From the NCBI GenBank assembly GCA_903893565.1, contig CAITMU010000116.1, forward strand, positions 1 through 34,711: DNA of 34,711 nt, read 5' to 3'. Source of the DNA: an uncultured beta proteobacterium. Its GTDB lineage: Bacteria > Pseudomonadota > Gammaproteobacteria > Burkholderiales > SG8-41. The position numbers and the translations under genes were made by a program. Of the stretch, positions 16,299 through 24,406 are shown in pieces (position 1 is the stretch's first letter; every line of letters begins with the position of its first letter). Below the pieces are notes generated by a model. That model was not told where the DNA came from. It saw only the letters and a program-made list of their open reading frames with translations, and did not search any database.

Positions 16299-17009
16299 AT
16301 GCTAAGCACACAACTGATCAAACAAGCCCGCGCACAAAAGCGACTCGCGCTCGATGAAAAAGCGGGTAAAGCGTTTCTATCCGAGTTTCACATTACCGTG
16401 CCGAGCTCAACGGTAGTGAAAGACGAAAAAGAGTTGGAAGCGCAATGGAGTCAATTCTCCCCCCCCGTGGTTTTGAAAGTGGTTTCACCGGATATTTTGC
16501 ATAAAAGTGATGTGGGTGGCGTAAAGCTGTCGTTACAAAACTTGGAAGCGGTGAAGGCGGCGATGGCTTTGATGAAGGAACAACCAGGGATTAAAACGGC
16601 CAAGGTGGAGGGTTTTTTAATCGAAGAGATGGCACCCCCCGGTCAAGAAATGGTCGTCGGAGGCTATCAAGATCCGCAGTTTGGTCCAATGGTGATGGTG
16701 GGACTGGGAGGCATTTTTGTAGAAATATTGGCCGATGTGTCTTTTCGTATCTGTCCCATTGATGAACAGGATGCAAGACAGATGCTAAGTGAACTGAAGG
16801 CGGTTGCGATTTTGAAGGGGGCCCGCGGTCACCCGCCCGTGTCGATGGAGGCGATTGTAGAAGTGTTGATGAACATAGGGGGCGAGCAAGGGTTGTTAAT
16901 GCGCTATCAGCACGATATCGAAGCGCTTGATATCAACCCTTTGCTAGTCAGTGCAACACAGGCCGTGGCAGTCGATGCGCGAATAATTTTAAGGGCCCAT
17001 CATGAGTGA
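16299..17009 (+). CDS. ADP-forming acyl-CoA synthetase, beta (ATP-grasp) subunit
   Basis: The 236-residue protein is a stand-alone ATP-grasp_5 domain as in the beta subunit of ADP-forming acetyl/acyl-CoA synthetase. The signature VVLKVVSPDILHKSDVGGVKL (about residues 56-76), GFLIEEMAPPGQEMVVGG, FGPMVMVGLGGIFVEI and the C-terminal IEALDINPLLV are all present. With the alpha subunit it interconverts acyl-CoA + ADP + Pi and acid + CoA + ATP through a phospho-His relay. It follows the biotin carboxylase after three bases and overlaps the alpha gene by eight. A run of eight C (16459-16466, coding SPPV) is a potential slippage site. Confidence 0.93.
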   Translation: MLSTQLIKQARAQKRLALDEKAGKAFLSEFHITVPSSTVVKDEKELEAQWSQFSPPVVLKVVSPDILHKSDVGGVKLSLQNLEAVKAAMALMKEQPGIKTAKVEGFLIEEMAPPGQEMVVGGYQDPQFGPMVMVGLGGIFVEILADVSFRICPIDEQDARQMLSELKAVAILKGARGHPPVSMEAIVEVLMNIGGEQGLLMRYQHDIEALDINPLLVSATQAVAVDARIILRAHHE

Positions 17010-18444
17010 GTCCATTGTAGAACAATTTAAACCCTTGTTTGAACCCAAGACGGTAGCAGTGATTGGAGCTTCAGCCAAAGGCTTGGCATTGCCTAATACG
17101 TTCATGCGAAGAATCAGGGCTTTTGGCTTTACGGGACCTATTTATCCCATCCATCCGACGGCTAGCACCATTGATGGTATGCCGGCCTATAAAACCTTGG
17201 CCGATACCCCGTTACCGGTCGACTATGCTTATATTGCTGTCGCAGGCGCTTTGATCCCTGACATTTTAAAAGCCGGTAAGGGCCATGTACGCTTTGCCCA
17301 AGTCGTCTCGAGTGGTTTTGCGGAAGTCGATGAAGGACGTGATCTACAAGAAGCCCTCGTCGCAGCGGCACGTGAAAGTGGGATGCGATTGATAGGGCCT
17401 AATTGTTTGGGCTTATTTAGTCCCCGTGGTCATATCACCTTTGCTGAGGTCGGTCCCCAGCCCGTGGGCAGCGTGGGAATCGTCTCGCAAAGTGGCGGTT
17501 TGGGAACGGATGTGATTCGACGGGGTTTGCAACGGGGTATTCAATTCTCAGGGCTACTGACGGTCGGCAACTGCGCGGATGTCTTGCCCACCGAATTAGT
17601 TGAATTTTATTTTGCTGACCCGCAGACGAAAGTGGTCGGTCTTTATATCGAATCGGCTAAAGATGGAAGACGTTTATTTGAACTGCTTCGCGAGGCAAAA
17701 GCTAAAAAACCCGTGGTCATTTTAAAAGGTGGGCGCACGAAACAAGGCTTGGCGGCAGCGGCATCTCATACGGGCTCGCTAGCCGGTGATGATCGAGTCT
17801 GGGTCGCGCTGTCCCGACAAACGGGTTGCGTCTTAGTGGATACGCTCGATCAGTTTATCGATACCTTGTTAATTTTTCAGCAGCTAAAGCCTCATACGCA
17901 GCATCCCACACGTCGGGTTTGTTTGTTTGGCAATGGAGGGGGCACGAGTGTCCTGGCAACAGATTTTTTTGCCCGAATAGGTTTGGATGTGACGCCATTT
18001 GAAACGCCAGCGATTGAGGCTTTGGCGGACTTGCACTTGCCGCCAGGCACTTGTATTACCAATCCAGTGGATTGTCCGGTTGGCACGCTGCAACAAGAGG
18101 ACGGGGCGGTTGCGGAAAAAATTCTCGATATTATATTTTCCCAAGGCCAACCCGATGCTTTGGTGATGCATTTAAATATGTCCGCTTTTTTAGGTCGATC
18201 TAAACCGGAGGTGTTGGATAACTTAATGGCTGCGGCTCTGCGCGTTTTGCAACGCTATCCTCATAAAGCCCATTTTTTATTGGTGCTACGGGCCGACGGA
18301 GACCCCGACATGGAAGCTCGAAAAAGGGATTTTAGAATAAAAGCTTTAGCCCATGCGATTCCCGTCTATGATGAAATGTCAAATGTCGGACAGGCGCTGG
18401 CTGCATTACAATGGCACGAAAGTTTTTGTGTGAGCCGCCAGTAA
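17002..18444 (+). CDS. ADP-forming acyl-CoA synthetase, alpha (CoA-binding/ligase) subunit
   Basis: The 480-residue protein has the order CoA-binding Rossmann domain (PKTVAVIGASAKGLALPN near residue 14), succinyl-CoA-synthetase-like middle domain (IGPNCLGLFSP, VGIVSQSGGLGTDVIRRG) with the phosphoryl-accepting His in ASHTGSLAGDD (His256), and a second ligase domain (CLFGNGGGTSVLATDFF, TNPVDCP). This is the alpha half of archaeal-type ADP-forming acetyl-CoA synthetase; many bacteria have both halves fused, so the split form is of note. The ATG overlaps the end of the beta gene by eight bases, so the two are translationally coupled. It could activate the acid for carboxylation, or harvest ATP from the final acyl-CoA. 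Confidence 0.93.
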   Translation: MSESIVEQFKPLFEPKTVAVIGASAKGLALPNTFMRRIRAFGFTGPIYPIHPTASTIDGMPAYKTLADTPLPVDYAYIAVAGALIPDILKAGKGHVRFAQVVSSGFAEVDEGRDLQEALVAAARESGMRLIGPNCLGLFSPRGHITFAEVGPQPVGSVGIVSQSGGLGTDVIRRGLQRGIQFSGLLTVGNCADVLPTELVEFYFADPQTKVVGLYIESAKDGRRLFELLREAKAKKPVVILKGGRTKQGLAAAASHTGSLAGDDRVWVALSRQTGCVLVDTLDQFIDTLLIFQQLKPHTQHPTRRVCLFGNGGGTSVLATDFFARIGLDVTPFETPAIEALADLHLPPGTCITNPVDCPVGTLQQEDGAVAEKILDIIFSQGQPDALVMHLNMSAFLGRSKPEVLDNLMAAALRVLQRYPHKAHFLLVLRADGDPDMEARKRDFRIKALAHAIPVYDEMSNVGQALAALQWHESFCVSRQ

Positions 18445-18585
18445 AAGAACTTCATTAACTTAGTTTCCAACCTAGGCCCATACAGGAATCGATTCAATCG
18501 GTGCGGCGTTGTTTTAAGCGTCGCCTTAAGCCCTCGGTATGAATCCTCCGAGCCACATGACATAAATAAAGACACAGGCATCCCT

Positions 18586-19803
18586 ATGAGGCCCACCTAT
18601 ACCAACACTTTCAGTGCCACGAGCTACCCTTTGCGACTTCATAGCGGAGAGGGGGCCTTGGAGCAATTGCCTACAGAGCTTAAGCGCCTAAAAGCCCAGA
18701 GGGCTTTTATTCTGTCTGGCCGCACCGTTGCACGACAAACCGATTTGATTAAACGCATGGTGGCGCTGTTAGGTGAACACTGTGCCGGCGTTTTTGATGA
18801 AATGGATAAAGATACTTCGTTAGATTGTGTGGTGCGAGCTGCTGCTGCCGCAGAGGCAGCGCAAGCCGATCTTTTGATTAGTGTGGGTGCCGGTAGTGTG
18901 ACCCAGGGCGCTCGAGTGGTTGCGATCCTGATGGCGGAAAAACGCCCTATAGAAACATTAATCACTCAGTACCCACCCAATGCCCCAGCGATCAGTCCTA
19001 AGCTCTTAGCCCGGAAGGTGCCGATTATTAATGTATTGACTGCAGCCACTTCGGCGCAAAATCGCGGTGGGGCCGGCGTGAAAGATCCGAAGCGAGATCA
19101 CCGGATGGAATTTTTTGATCCGAAAACCCGACCGGTGGCTCTTTTTTGGGACCACGATGCGTTAATGACCGCCCCCTTAAGTTTAATTCGTACAACGACC
19201 GTCTCAGTGTATTGGCGCTCTATGATCAATTTAGGCGCTCCGAGCATGGGTCCTTTAGCTGAGGGGGATCGGTTGCAAGCCTTTCGCTTAGCGCAATACG
19301 CCCTAGAAAACTGGCAGGTCGTGGGAGAGGTGACTCCGCGTATTGCTGCCTGTACGGCCGCCTTTTTACAAAATCGGGATGCCGATGAAGGCGGTATGCG
19401 CATTGCTAAAAATTGGGTCTCACGGGTGGTCTATGCGTTTGCGACAGCGATTTTTCAGCAACATGCACAGGTCGGACAAGGCGAGGCCAACGCAGCACTG
19501 ACCCCAATGGTGATGCGTCAATTGGGGGGACGCGACCCGCAGTCCATGGCCTTGATTGCCCAGGGTCTAGGCGTGTGGCGTGATGGTGACCCGTTAGAGT
19601 CGGCTAGCGAAAAAGCAGCCTGTGAATTGGAGCGGGTTTTTCTATCGGTGGGCATGCCGATCCGGGTGAGTGGATTAAATATTCCCCGTGAAAGTTTTCC
19701 TGCGATTTTAAACAATGCACTGAAAAACTTTAATGCCGACCCTAAGCGCGAGTTTGAGAAAGAAAAAGATTATTTGATGGGTGTGTTGGAGAACTGTTGG
19801 TAG
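18586..19803 (+). CDS. Iron-alcohol-dehydrogenase-fold protein lacking the metal ligands
   Basis: The 405-residue protein has the Fe-ADH/maleylacetate-reductase fold: a LHSGEGALEQLP start, a dinucleotide-binding region (AFILSGRTVARQ; ISVGAGSVTQGARVVA, compare GGGSxxD), PIINVLTAATSAQ, and an all-helical C-terminal domain. The four usual metal ligands seem absent. Aligned with FucO-type enzymes, the Asp and His of DALTHAIE fall on Ser207 and Arg211, and the next two His fall near Ala284 and on Gln298. The catalytic role is therefore open; some maleylacetate reductases work without bound metal. It starts 141 bases after the synthetase alpha gene. The gap has short dyads (CGATT/AATCG at 18490-18500, CTCGG/CCGAG at 18533-18552) but no clear promoter, so it may belong to the operon. 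Confidence 0.85.
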   Translation: MRPTYTNTFSATSYPLRLHSGEGALEQLPTELKRLKAQRAFILSGRTVARQTDLIKRMVALLGEHCAGVFDEMDKDTSLDCVVRAAAAAEAAQADLLISVGAGSVTQGARVVAILMAEKRPIETLITQYPPNAPAISPKLLARKVPIINVLTAATSAQNRGGAGVKDPKRDHRMEFFDPKTRPVALFWDHDALMTAPLSLIRTTTVSVYWRSMINLGAPSMGPLAEGDRLQAFRLAQYALENWQVVGEVTPRIAACTAAFLQNRDADEGGMRIAKNWVSRVVYAFATAIFQQHAQVGQGEANAALTPMVMRQLGGRDPQSMALIAQGLGVWRDGDPLESASEKAACELERVFLSVGMPIRVSGLNIPRESFPAILNNALKNFNADPKREFEKEKDYLMGVLENCW

Positions 19804-19841
19804 GCATACCCACTGGGAAAGGTTAGGAGAGGGCAATACGA

Positions 19842-20840
19842 TTAGTAAGGCGCTATGTGAGCCTTTTGAATCAGGGTGGCCCAACGCGCAATATCATGGC
19901 TGATCAGCTTTTGAAAGGCTTGGGGTGTTGAGGGCTCTGCTTCAATGCCCGCGTTAAGAAGGCGCTCTTTCATGGCAGGGGTCGACACGGTTAAGCTTAG
20001 GTCGCGATTGAGTCGATCAATCACATGATCTGGGGTATTACCAGGCGCGATTAAGCCATACCACCCGTCGACTTCGTAATCAGCAACTCCGGTCTCTGAG
20101 AGGGTGGGTACATCAGGTAATCCACTGGAACGACGAAGGGTGGTCACTCCGAGAGCGCGGATCTTATTGGCTTTGATGAAAGCACGGCCGGAGGCAACCC
20201 CTGAAAAAAAGGCCGTAATCTGCCCGCCTATTAAATCGGCTAAAGCGGGTCCGCCTCCTTTATAACTTACTCCTACAAGATCAACGCCTGCTAAGATGTT
20301 GAATAATTCACCGGCTAAATGGGTCGCATTGCCATAACCGGTGAGAGCGTAATTTAATTGCCCAGGACGTGCTTTAGCCCATTGAATTAATTCTCCGACC
20401 GATTGTAAGGGTAGTGATTGCGGAATCACGAGTACATACGCGCCATGACCAATGAGCCCAATGGCTTTAAAGTCTTTGAGAGTATTGTAGGGTAGTTTTT
20501 TATTCACCGAGGGGGCGATGGCATGCCCAGCCGGTACCACTAAAAGGGTATGACCATCGGCGGGGGCTTTGGCAGTGATATCGGTGCCGATTAATCCATT
20601 CGCCCCACCCCGATTATCGACTACCACGCTTTGCCCGAGACGCTCTGATAAGCGAGAGGCAAAAACGCGTGTGATGGTATCGACGGCTCCCCCAGGAGGG
20701 AAGGGGACAATGAGACGGATGGGTCGCGTAGGCGACCAAGGCATATCATTGGCAAGTGCGAATAGGGGGCTTAACAATAGCACTAATGCCGTCCAAAGAC
20801 GGTAGCAGGGATAAAGCGAGGGTTGTTTTCGGATTAACAT
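19842..20840 (-). CDS. Bug/TctC-family tripartite tricarboxylate transporter receptor
   Basis: This 332-residue receptor has a clean signal peptide (LWTALVLLLSPLFALA, cleavage before NDMPW), the signature TRPIRLIVPFPPGGAVDTITRVF, VVDNRGGANGLIGTD, ADGHTLLVVPAGHA, SYKGGGPALADLIGGQ and the C-terminal HDIARWATLIQKAHI. The ATG at 20840 has no strong ribosome binding site. It converges with the iron-ADH-like gene (38 bases between stops) and closes the carboxylase block on the right. A link between its ligand and the carboxylase substrate is suggested only by position. Confidence 0.92.
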   Translation of the reverse strand: MLIRKQPSLYPCYRLWTALVLLLSPLFALANDMPWSPTRPIRLIVPFPPGGAVDTITRVFASRLSERLGQSVVVDNRGGANGLIGTDITAKAPADGHTLLVVPAGHAIAPSVNKKLPYNTLKDFKAIGLIGHGAYVLVIPQSLPLQSVGELIQWAKARPGQLNYALTGYGNATHLAGELFNILAGVDLVGVSYKGGGPALADLIGGQITAFFSGVASGRAFIKANKIRALGVTTLRRSSGLPDVPTLSETGVADYEVDGWYGLIAPGNTPDHVIDRLNRDLSLTVSTPAMKERLLNAGIEAEPSTPQAFQKLISHDIARWATLIQKAHIAPY

Positions 20841-21141
20841 GAAACAGATACTAGTGGAAATGACGCCTTGCTGTAAACGAGCAGTGGTTTTTGTGAGTCA
20901 CGGTGTTTCGATTGGGCAAGAAAAGTGGGTTGAAGTATGCAATTACATTAGATAATGTTCAAGGGCCCGTTTTGCTCGTTTTCGCGCAAGGAACTGGATA
21001 GGATCATAATGGTCCGGTAATTAAACGGAATCATTCTTTCGTTTTTAAAAAACCGGAGAAATGGGCATTATTTTAGGGGTTGAGTATGGGATGTTCTCAG
21101 GATGTTATTCGGATGATAGATCGATGTTAGGCGGTTAATGG
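20841..21141. other. Intergenic region, no gene seen
   Basis: About 300 bases between the leftward Bug receptor and the Bug remnant. It should contain the receptor promoter. I see no reading frame with recognisable content, no clear terminator and no mobile-element ends. Confidence 0.4.
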
Positions 21142-21553
21142 GTGGTCAAGGCGAAAAGCGTGGGACAGGAAAGAGAAGTTATGGGGCAAAAGCGGATGCA
21201 AGATTGTGATCAACAGGTTTTGGTGACTCACCGAGCCTGCGCGGCAAAGGTGTTGGGTACGGAATTGGCAGCACGGCCCACCGCCAATGGTGATCGGTTG
21301 ACGATGGCCTCTTCGAGGGTGTTCGGGAGCGCAGACGCATTGTATTTTAAGCCCGCTTCTTGTCCTATCCAGGTTTTGTGCGGATTTTCAATCGAGTCTG
21401 GATGCCACCCATTGAAGAGGTTCGTGAACGCTTACTTCATTGGGCGTTTGCCCCCATGGGAAATAGCCCAGAGGACTTTACAGGTGACTTTCCATCGTTA
21501 CTCATGCGGCGCGGGGTAAGGCGGTGCGCGATGCAAGTGCTAAGGTGAATTAA
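21142..21553 (+). pseudogene. Decayed Bug/TctC receptor gene (internal deletion and frameshift)
   Basis: The first frame encodes QQVLVTHRACAAKVLGTEL followed by AARPTANGDRLTMASS, a clear decayed form of the Bug segment V-x-V-D-N-R-P-G-A-A-x-x-I-G-T-E-L...A-D-G-Y-T-L. Soon after the ALYFKP stretch the family middle (roughly 150 residues) is missing. A second frame continues with VRERLLHWAFAPMGNSPEDF, the usual C-terminal helix region. A third frame (21509-21553) ends ARGKAVRDASAKVN and a stop, matching the family terminus R-W-G-K-V-V-R-D-A. So at least one large deletion and two frame changes have occurred, and no signal peptide is left. Its last codons supply the ribosome binding site of the ChaN-like gene. 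The left boundary is approximate. Confidence 0.8.
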
Positions 21554-21555
21554 AT

Positions 21556-22494
21556 ATGCAGCGGTTTAGTGGGAAATCGTCGGGCGAAACAACCGAGCAA
21601 AAAATAAAAAAATTACCAAGCGCCCCTTCTGGAGGGCGAGTCGTAGGCGTTTTTCCGTCCTTACTGGTTTTGTGGATATTGCTGAGCACGTCGGTTTGTG
21701 CGATGCAGCCAGCGAGTTGGGAACATCGACTGCAAGGCAGGGCGCTGGTTTTTATGGGGGAGCGTCATGACAATCCGGAGCATCACCGCTTGCGATGGCA
21801 GGTTTTACGCCGAGCGTTGGAAGCCGGGTGGCGACCGGCGATCGTGATGGAACAACTGGATCAGAATCGACAGATGCAGATAGATCAGGCCCGTCAAGCG
21901 CGCCCCCGGGATGCGCAATACCTGATTGACCAATCCACTCAAGGGGCTCCTGGCTGGGACTGGGATGATTACCGCCCTTTTATTGCCTTGGCTCTTGATT
22001 ATGATCTGCCATTGATGGGCGCTAATTTATCGAACCCAGAGGCATCAAAAGTGGTGCGTCTTGGCTTTGAGGCGGTATTTGACACGAAGACGCAGCAAGC
22101 CTTAGGACTTTTTCGTCCCATGGACGCCGCTTGGCAGGCAGCGCAGGCACAAGAAATTCAATGGGGCCATTGTAATGCTCTTCCCGAGCGGCTGATCCCC
22201 GCGATGGTGCGAGCGCAATCGGCACGAGACGCGCTGATGGCGTCGATCGTATTAAAAGTGGCGGACCAGGGTGTGGTTTTGATTGCAGGCAACGGGCATG
22301 TGCGTAAGGATTTGGGCGTGCCTCGGTGGCTCGATGAATCGCTAAAATCTCGATTACTGACGGTGGGCTATCTAGAAGAGGAGGATAAAGGCTCGATGGC
22401 ATTGGCCTTTGATGAGGCGGTGGTTACGGTTAGCGCCGTTCGCGAGGATCCGTGTAAAGCGTTTTTAAAAAAGCACCCACCAGCGCCAGGATGA
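21556..22494 (+). CDS. ChaN/DUF399-family protein (putative haem-binding, exported)
   Basis: The 312-residue product has a long N terminus with a hydrophobic stretch (VFPSLLVLWILLSTSVCA) and then the ChaN-like domain: LVFMGERHDNPEHHRLRWQVL, IVMEQLDQNRQM, WDWDDYRPFIALALDYDLPLMGANLS, and VLIAGNGHVRKDLGVPRWL. Members of this family (Campylobacter ChaN) bind haem and are linked to iron uptake; others remain uncharacterised. The Cys in the leader is not in a good lipobox (TSVC), so a simple signal peptidase I cleavage is likelier. The ATG is two bases after the stop of the Bug remnant, and AAGGTG at 21542-21547, inside the remnant, is its ribosome binding site. It is followed by the TTG-initiated Bug receptor. 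Confidence 0.85.
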   Translation: MQRFSGKSSGETTEQKIKKLPSAPSGGRVVGVFPSLLVLWILLSTSVCAMQPASWEHRLQGRALVFMGERHDNPEHHRLRWQVLRRALEAGWRPAIVMEQLDQNRQMQIDQARQARPRDAQYLIDQSTQGAPGWDWDDYRPFIALALDYDLPLMGANLSNPEASKVVRLGFEAVFDTKTQQALGLFRPMDAAWQAAQAQEIQWGHCNALPERLIPAMVRAQSARDALMASIVLKVADQGVVLIAGNGHVRKDLGVPRWLDESLKSRLLTVGYLEEEDKGSMALAFDEAVVTVSAVREDPCKAFLKKHPPAPG

Positions 22495-22539
22495 ACGGGA
22501 TGAGGCGTTTGAAATTTTGATGTGTGAACTGTAAGTGGA

Positions 22540-22560
22540 GGCACTGTAAAGCGAAGTGCC
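22540..22560. repeat. GGCACT/AGTGCC hairpin between the ChaN-like gene and the Bug receptor
   Basis: A perfect 6-bp stem (22540-22545 and 22555-22560) has a 9-base loop. It is followed on the plus strand by A-rich, not T-rich, sequence. It could be a structured leader of the receptor mRNA or a weak terminator for leftward transcription; it is not a good terminator for the ChaN-like gene. Confidence 0.4.
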
Positions 22561-22576
22561 AAAGAAAAAAGTGGGA

Positions 22577-22585
22577 TAAGGAGGG
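22577..22585 (+). promoter_or_regulatory. Near-perfect Shine-Dalgarno that fixes a TTG start
   Basis: TAAGGAGGG lies five bases before the TTG at 22591. The ATG at 22586 in between is out of frame and meets a stop after one codon, so the TTG must be the start of the receptor. Confidence 0.75.
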
Positions 22586-22590
22586 ATGGA

Positions 22591-23559
22591 TTGAGTAAAC
22601 ATAAATGCGTTGTCATTGGGTTATACGTTGGGCTCACGGGATTATCGGCCCATGCAGCGGAGCCTTACCCGAATCGTTCGATACGTTTTATCGTGCCTTA
22701 CACACCAGGGGCGATTAATGATTTTGTGGCGCGACTGGTTGCGCAGAAATTAACCGATTTATGGGGTAAATCAGTGGTTGTTGATAACCGTCCGGGTGGG
22801 GGCACTTTGATTGGAACCGATTTAGTGGCCAAGGCGAGCCCTGATGGTTACACCCTGTTGTTGGTGCCGACGGCTTTTGCCATTAACGTCTCCCTTTATC
22901 CTAAATTGCCATATGACACGGTCAAAGACTTTACCGCAGTCACGCAAATTGGTACGGGCCCCTATGTGATGGCGTGCAACATGAGTTTACCCATCAAGAA
23001 TGTCAAAGATTTGGTGGCTCATGCAAAGGCGCATCCGGGCACTTTGTCCTATGCCTCAACGGGTAGTGGGGGATCCGCCCATTTGATGGGGGAGATGTTA
23101 AAGGCGATGACAGGAATCGATATGGCGCATATTCCCTATAAGGGGTTAACGCCCGGTTTAACCGATGTGAGCTCAGGTCAGGTCAGTTGTACGTTTGGCA
23201 CGTTGGTGGCGGTGGGCGGGCTGATCAAAGCGGGACGCTTACGTGCGTTGGCATTGACTGGATCGGTTCGCTCTAAGGCGGCGCCGGACATTCCCACTAT
23301 AGCGGAATCGGGCTATCCGGAATATCAGGCCAGTGGTTGGTGGGGGGTCGTATTGCCGGCAAGGGCGAGTCTCGCCATCACAGAAAAAATTCAAAAGGAT
23401 ATTAGCGATTTATTGAGTGAAGCTGAGGTAAAAGAAAAATTGGCCGCGCAAGGGGTGGACATTGTGGGCAGTCGACCGGCAGCCTTTAAACAATTTATTC
23501 AAGAGGAGATCGTGCGGTGGGCACGGGCAGTTAAATTGTCAGGGGCTAAACCAGATTAA
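22591..23559 (+). CDS. Bug/TctC-family tripartite tricarboxylate transporter receptor
   Basis: This 322-residue receptor starts with TTG behind a near-perfect Shine-Dalgarno. The signal peptide (CVVIGLYVGLTGLSAHA, cleavage before AEPYP) leads into YPNRSIRFIVPYTPGAINDFVARL, VVDNRPGGGTLIGTDL, DGYTLLLVPTAFAI, HIPYKGLTPGLTDVSSGQ and the C-terminal EEIVRWARAVKLSGA. Pairing of a strong Shine-Dalgarno with a weak start codon may tune expression. A GST gene follows in the same direction after 149 bases that contain the 10-bp palindrome TTTCGCGAAA (23577-23586), so cotranscription is possible but not certain. Confidence 0.92.
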   Translation: MSKHKCVVIGLYVGLTGLSAHAAEPYPNRSIRFIVPYTPGAINDFVARLVAQKLTDLWGKSVVVDNRPGGGTLIGTDLVAKASPDGYTLLLVPTAFAINVSLYPKLPYDTVKDFTAVTQIGTGPYVMACNMSLPIKNVKDLVAHAKAHPGTLSYASTGSGGSAHLMGEMLKAMTGIDMAHIPYKGLTPGLTDVSSGQVSCTFGTLVAVGGLIKAGRLRALALTGSVRSKAAPDIPTIAESGYPEYQASGWWGVVLPARASLAITEKIQKDISDLLSEAEVKEKLAAQGVDIVGSRPAAFKQFIQEEIVRWARAVKLSGAKPD

Positions 23560-23708
23560 AGGGATGAGAGGGTTCGTTTCGCGAAAGGTCAGCGAACGAA
23601 AAAGCAGGGTTCGGCAGGCGGCGAGACAGAGTAGAGGTGACGTTCCACTCAGGACTCGCGTAGACTATGAATACTTATCGATAAAATATAAAAAAGGAGA
23701 TCCAGAGG

Positions 23709-24314
23709 ATGTTAATTGTTTATGGGGCAGCCAAATCGCGAGCAGTACGCACATTGTGGATGTTGGGGGAATTGGGTATTGCCTATGAGCATAAAAATTG
23801 GTTGCCGCGCAGTACGGATACCCAAACGGCTGCGTTTGGTGCATTAAATCCGAATCGACGAGTGCCTATCATTGATGATGAGGGATTCGTTTTATCCGAA
23901 TCAATGGCAATTAATCTTTATCTAGCTAAAAAACACAAAAGCCCCCTGTATCCAACCGATCCCCATCAGGAGGCTCTGGCATGGCAATGGAGCCTTTGGG
24001 AAACAGATCGATTGGATCGACAGATTGTTAACCATGCTCGCCATACGCAGGATTTGCCGGTAGCGGAAAGAAAGCCCGAAGTGGCTAAAGCCGCTTGGGA
24101 GGAATGTGTCATCGCTTTTGATGTATTGGAAGTGGCTTTAAATAAAACGCCGTATCTGGCTAGCGCACAATTTAGTGTGGCAGATCTTAATGTTGCCTCA
24201 GCGTTGTATCGAGGTTTGGTATTGGACCTTTCGTTGTGGCCCAAAACAAATGCTTGGCTTCATCGCTGTTGGGAGCGAGCCGCCGCACAAAAAGCGCAAC
24301 AAATGCGGGGATAA
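23709..24314 (+). CDS. Glutathione S-transferase family protein
   Basis: The 201-residue protein has an N-terminal thioredoxin-like domain (LIVYGAAKSRAVRTLWMLGELGIAYEH, Ser-type active site; NPNRRVPIIDDEG with the cis-Pro; SESMAINLYLAKK with the Glu-Ser glutathione contact) and a helical C-terminal domain with FSVADLNVASALY. Its sequence differs greatly from the other two GSTs in the window, so it is not a local duplicate. AAAGGAGATCCAGAGG before the ATG gives a good start. It follows the TTG-initiated Bug receptor on the same strand and converges with another Bug receptor. The substrate is unknown. Confidence 0.9.
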   Translation: MLIVYGAAKSRAVRTLWMLGELGIAYEHKNWLPRSTDTQTAAFGALNPNRRVPIIDDEGFVLSESMAINLYLAKKHKSPLYPTDPHQEALAWQWSLWETDRLDRQIVNHARHTQDLPVAERKPEVAKAAWEECVIAFDVLEVALNKTPYLASAQFSVADLNVASALYRGLVLDLSLWPKTNAWLHRCWERAAAQKAQQMRG

Positions 24315-24406
24315 GAGGTGAAGGGGTGCGGGGGTTAGGTGGGTTTTGAAAAACAGGAGGAAAAAAGCAAGTAAGAGCGTTTTTCATTCTGATAGACCCT
24401 CAAGAC

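Noticed and set aside
22540..22560. Hairpin as a terminator of the ChaN-like gene
   Set aside because: It is followed by A-rich sequence on the plus strand, with no U-run in that direction.
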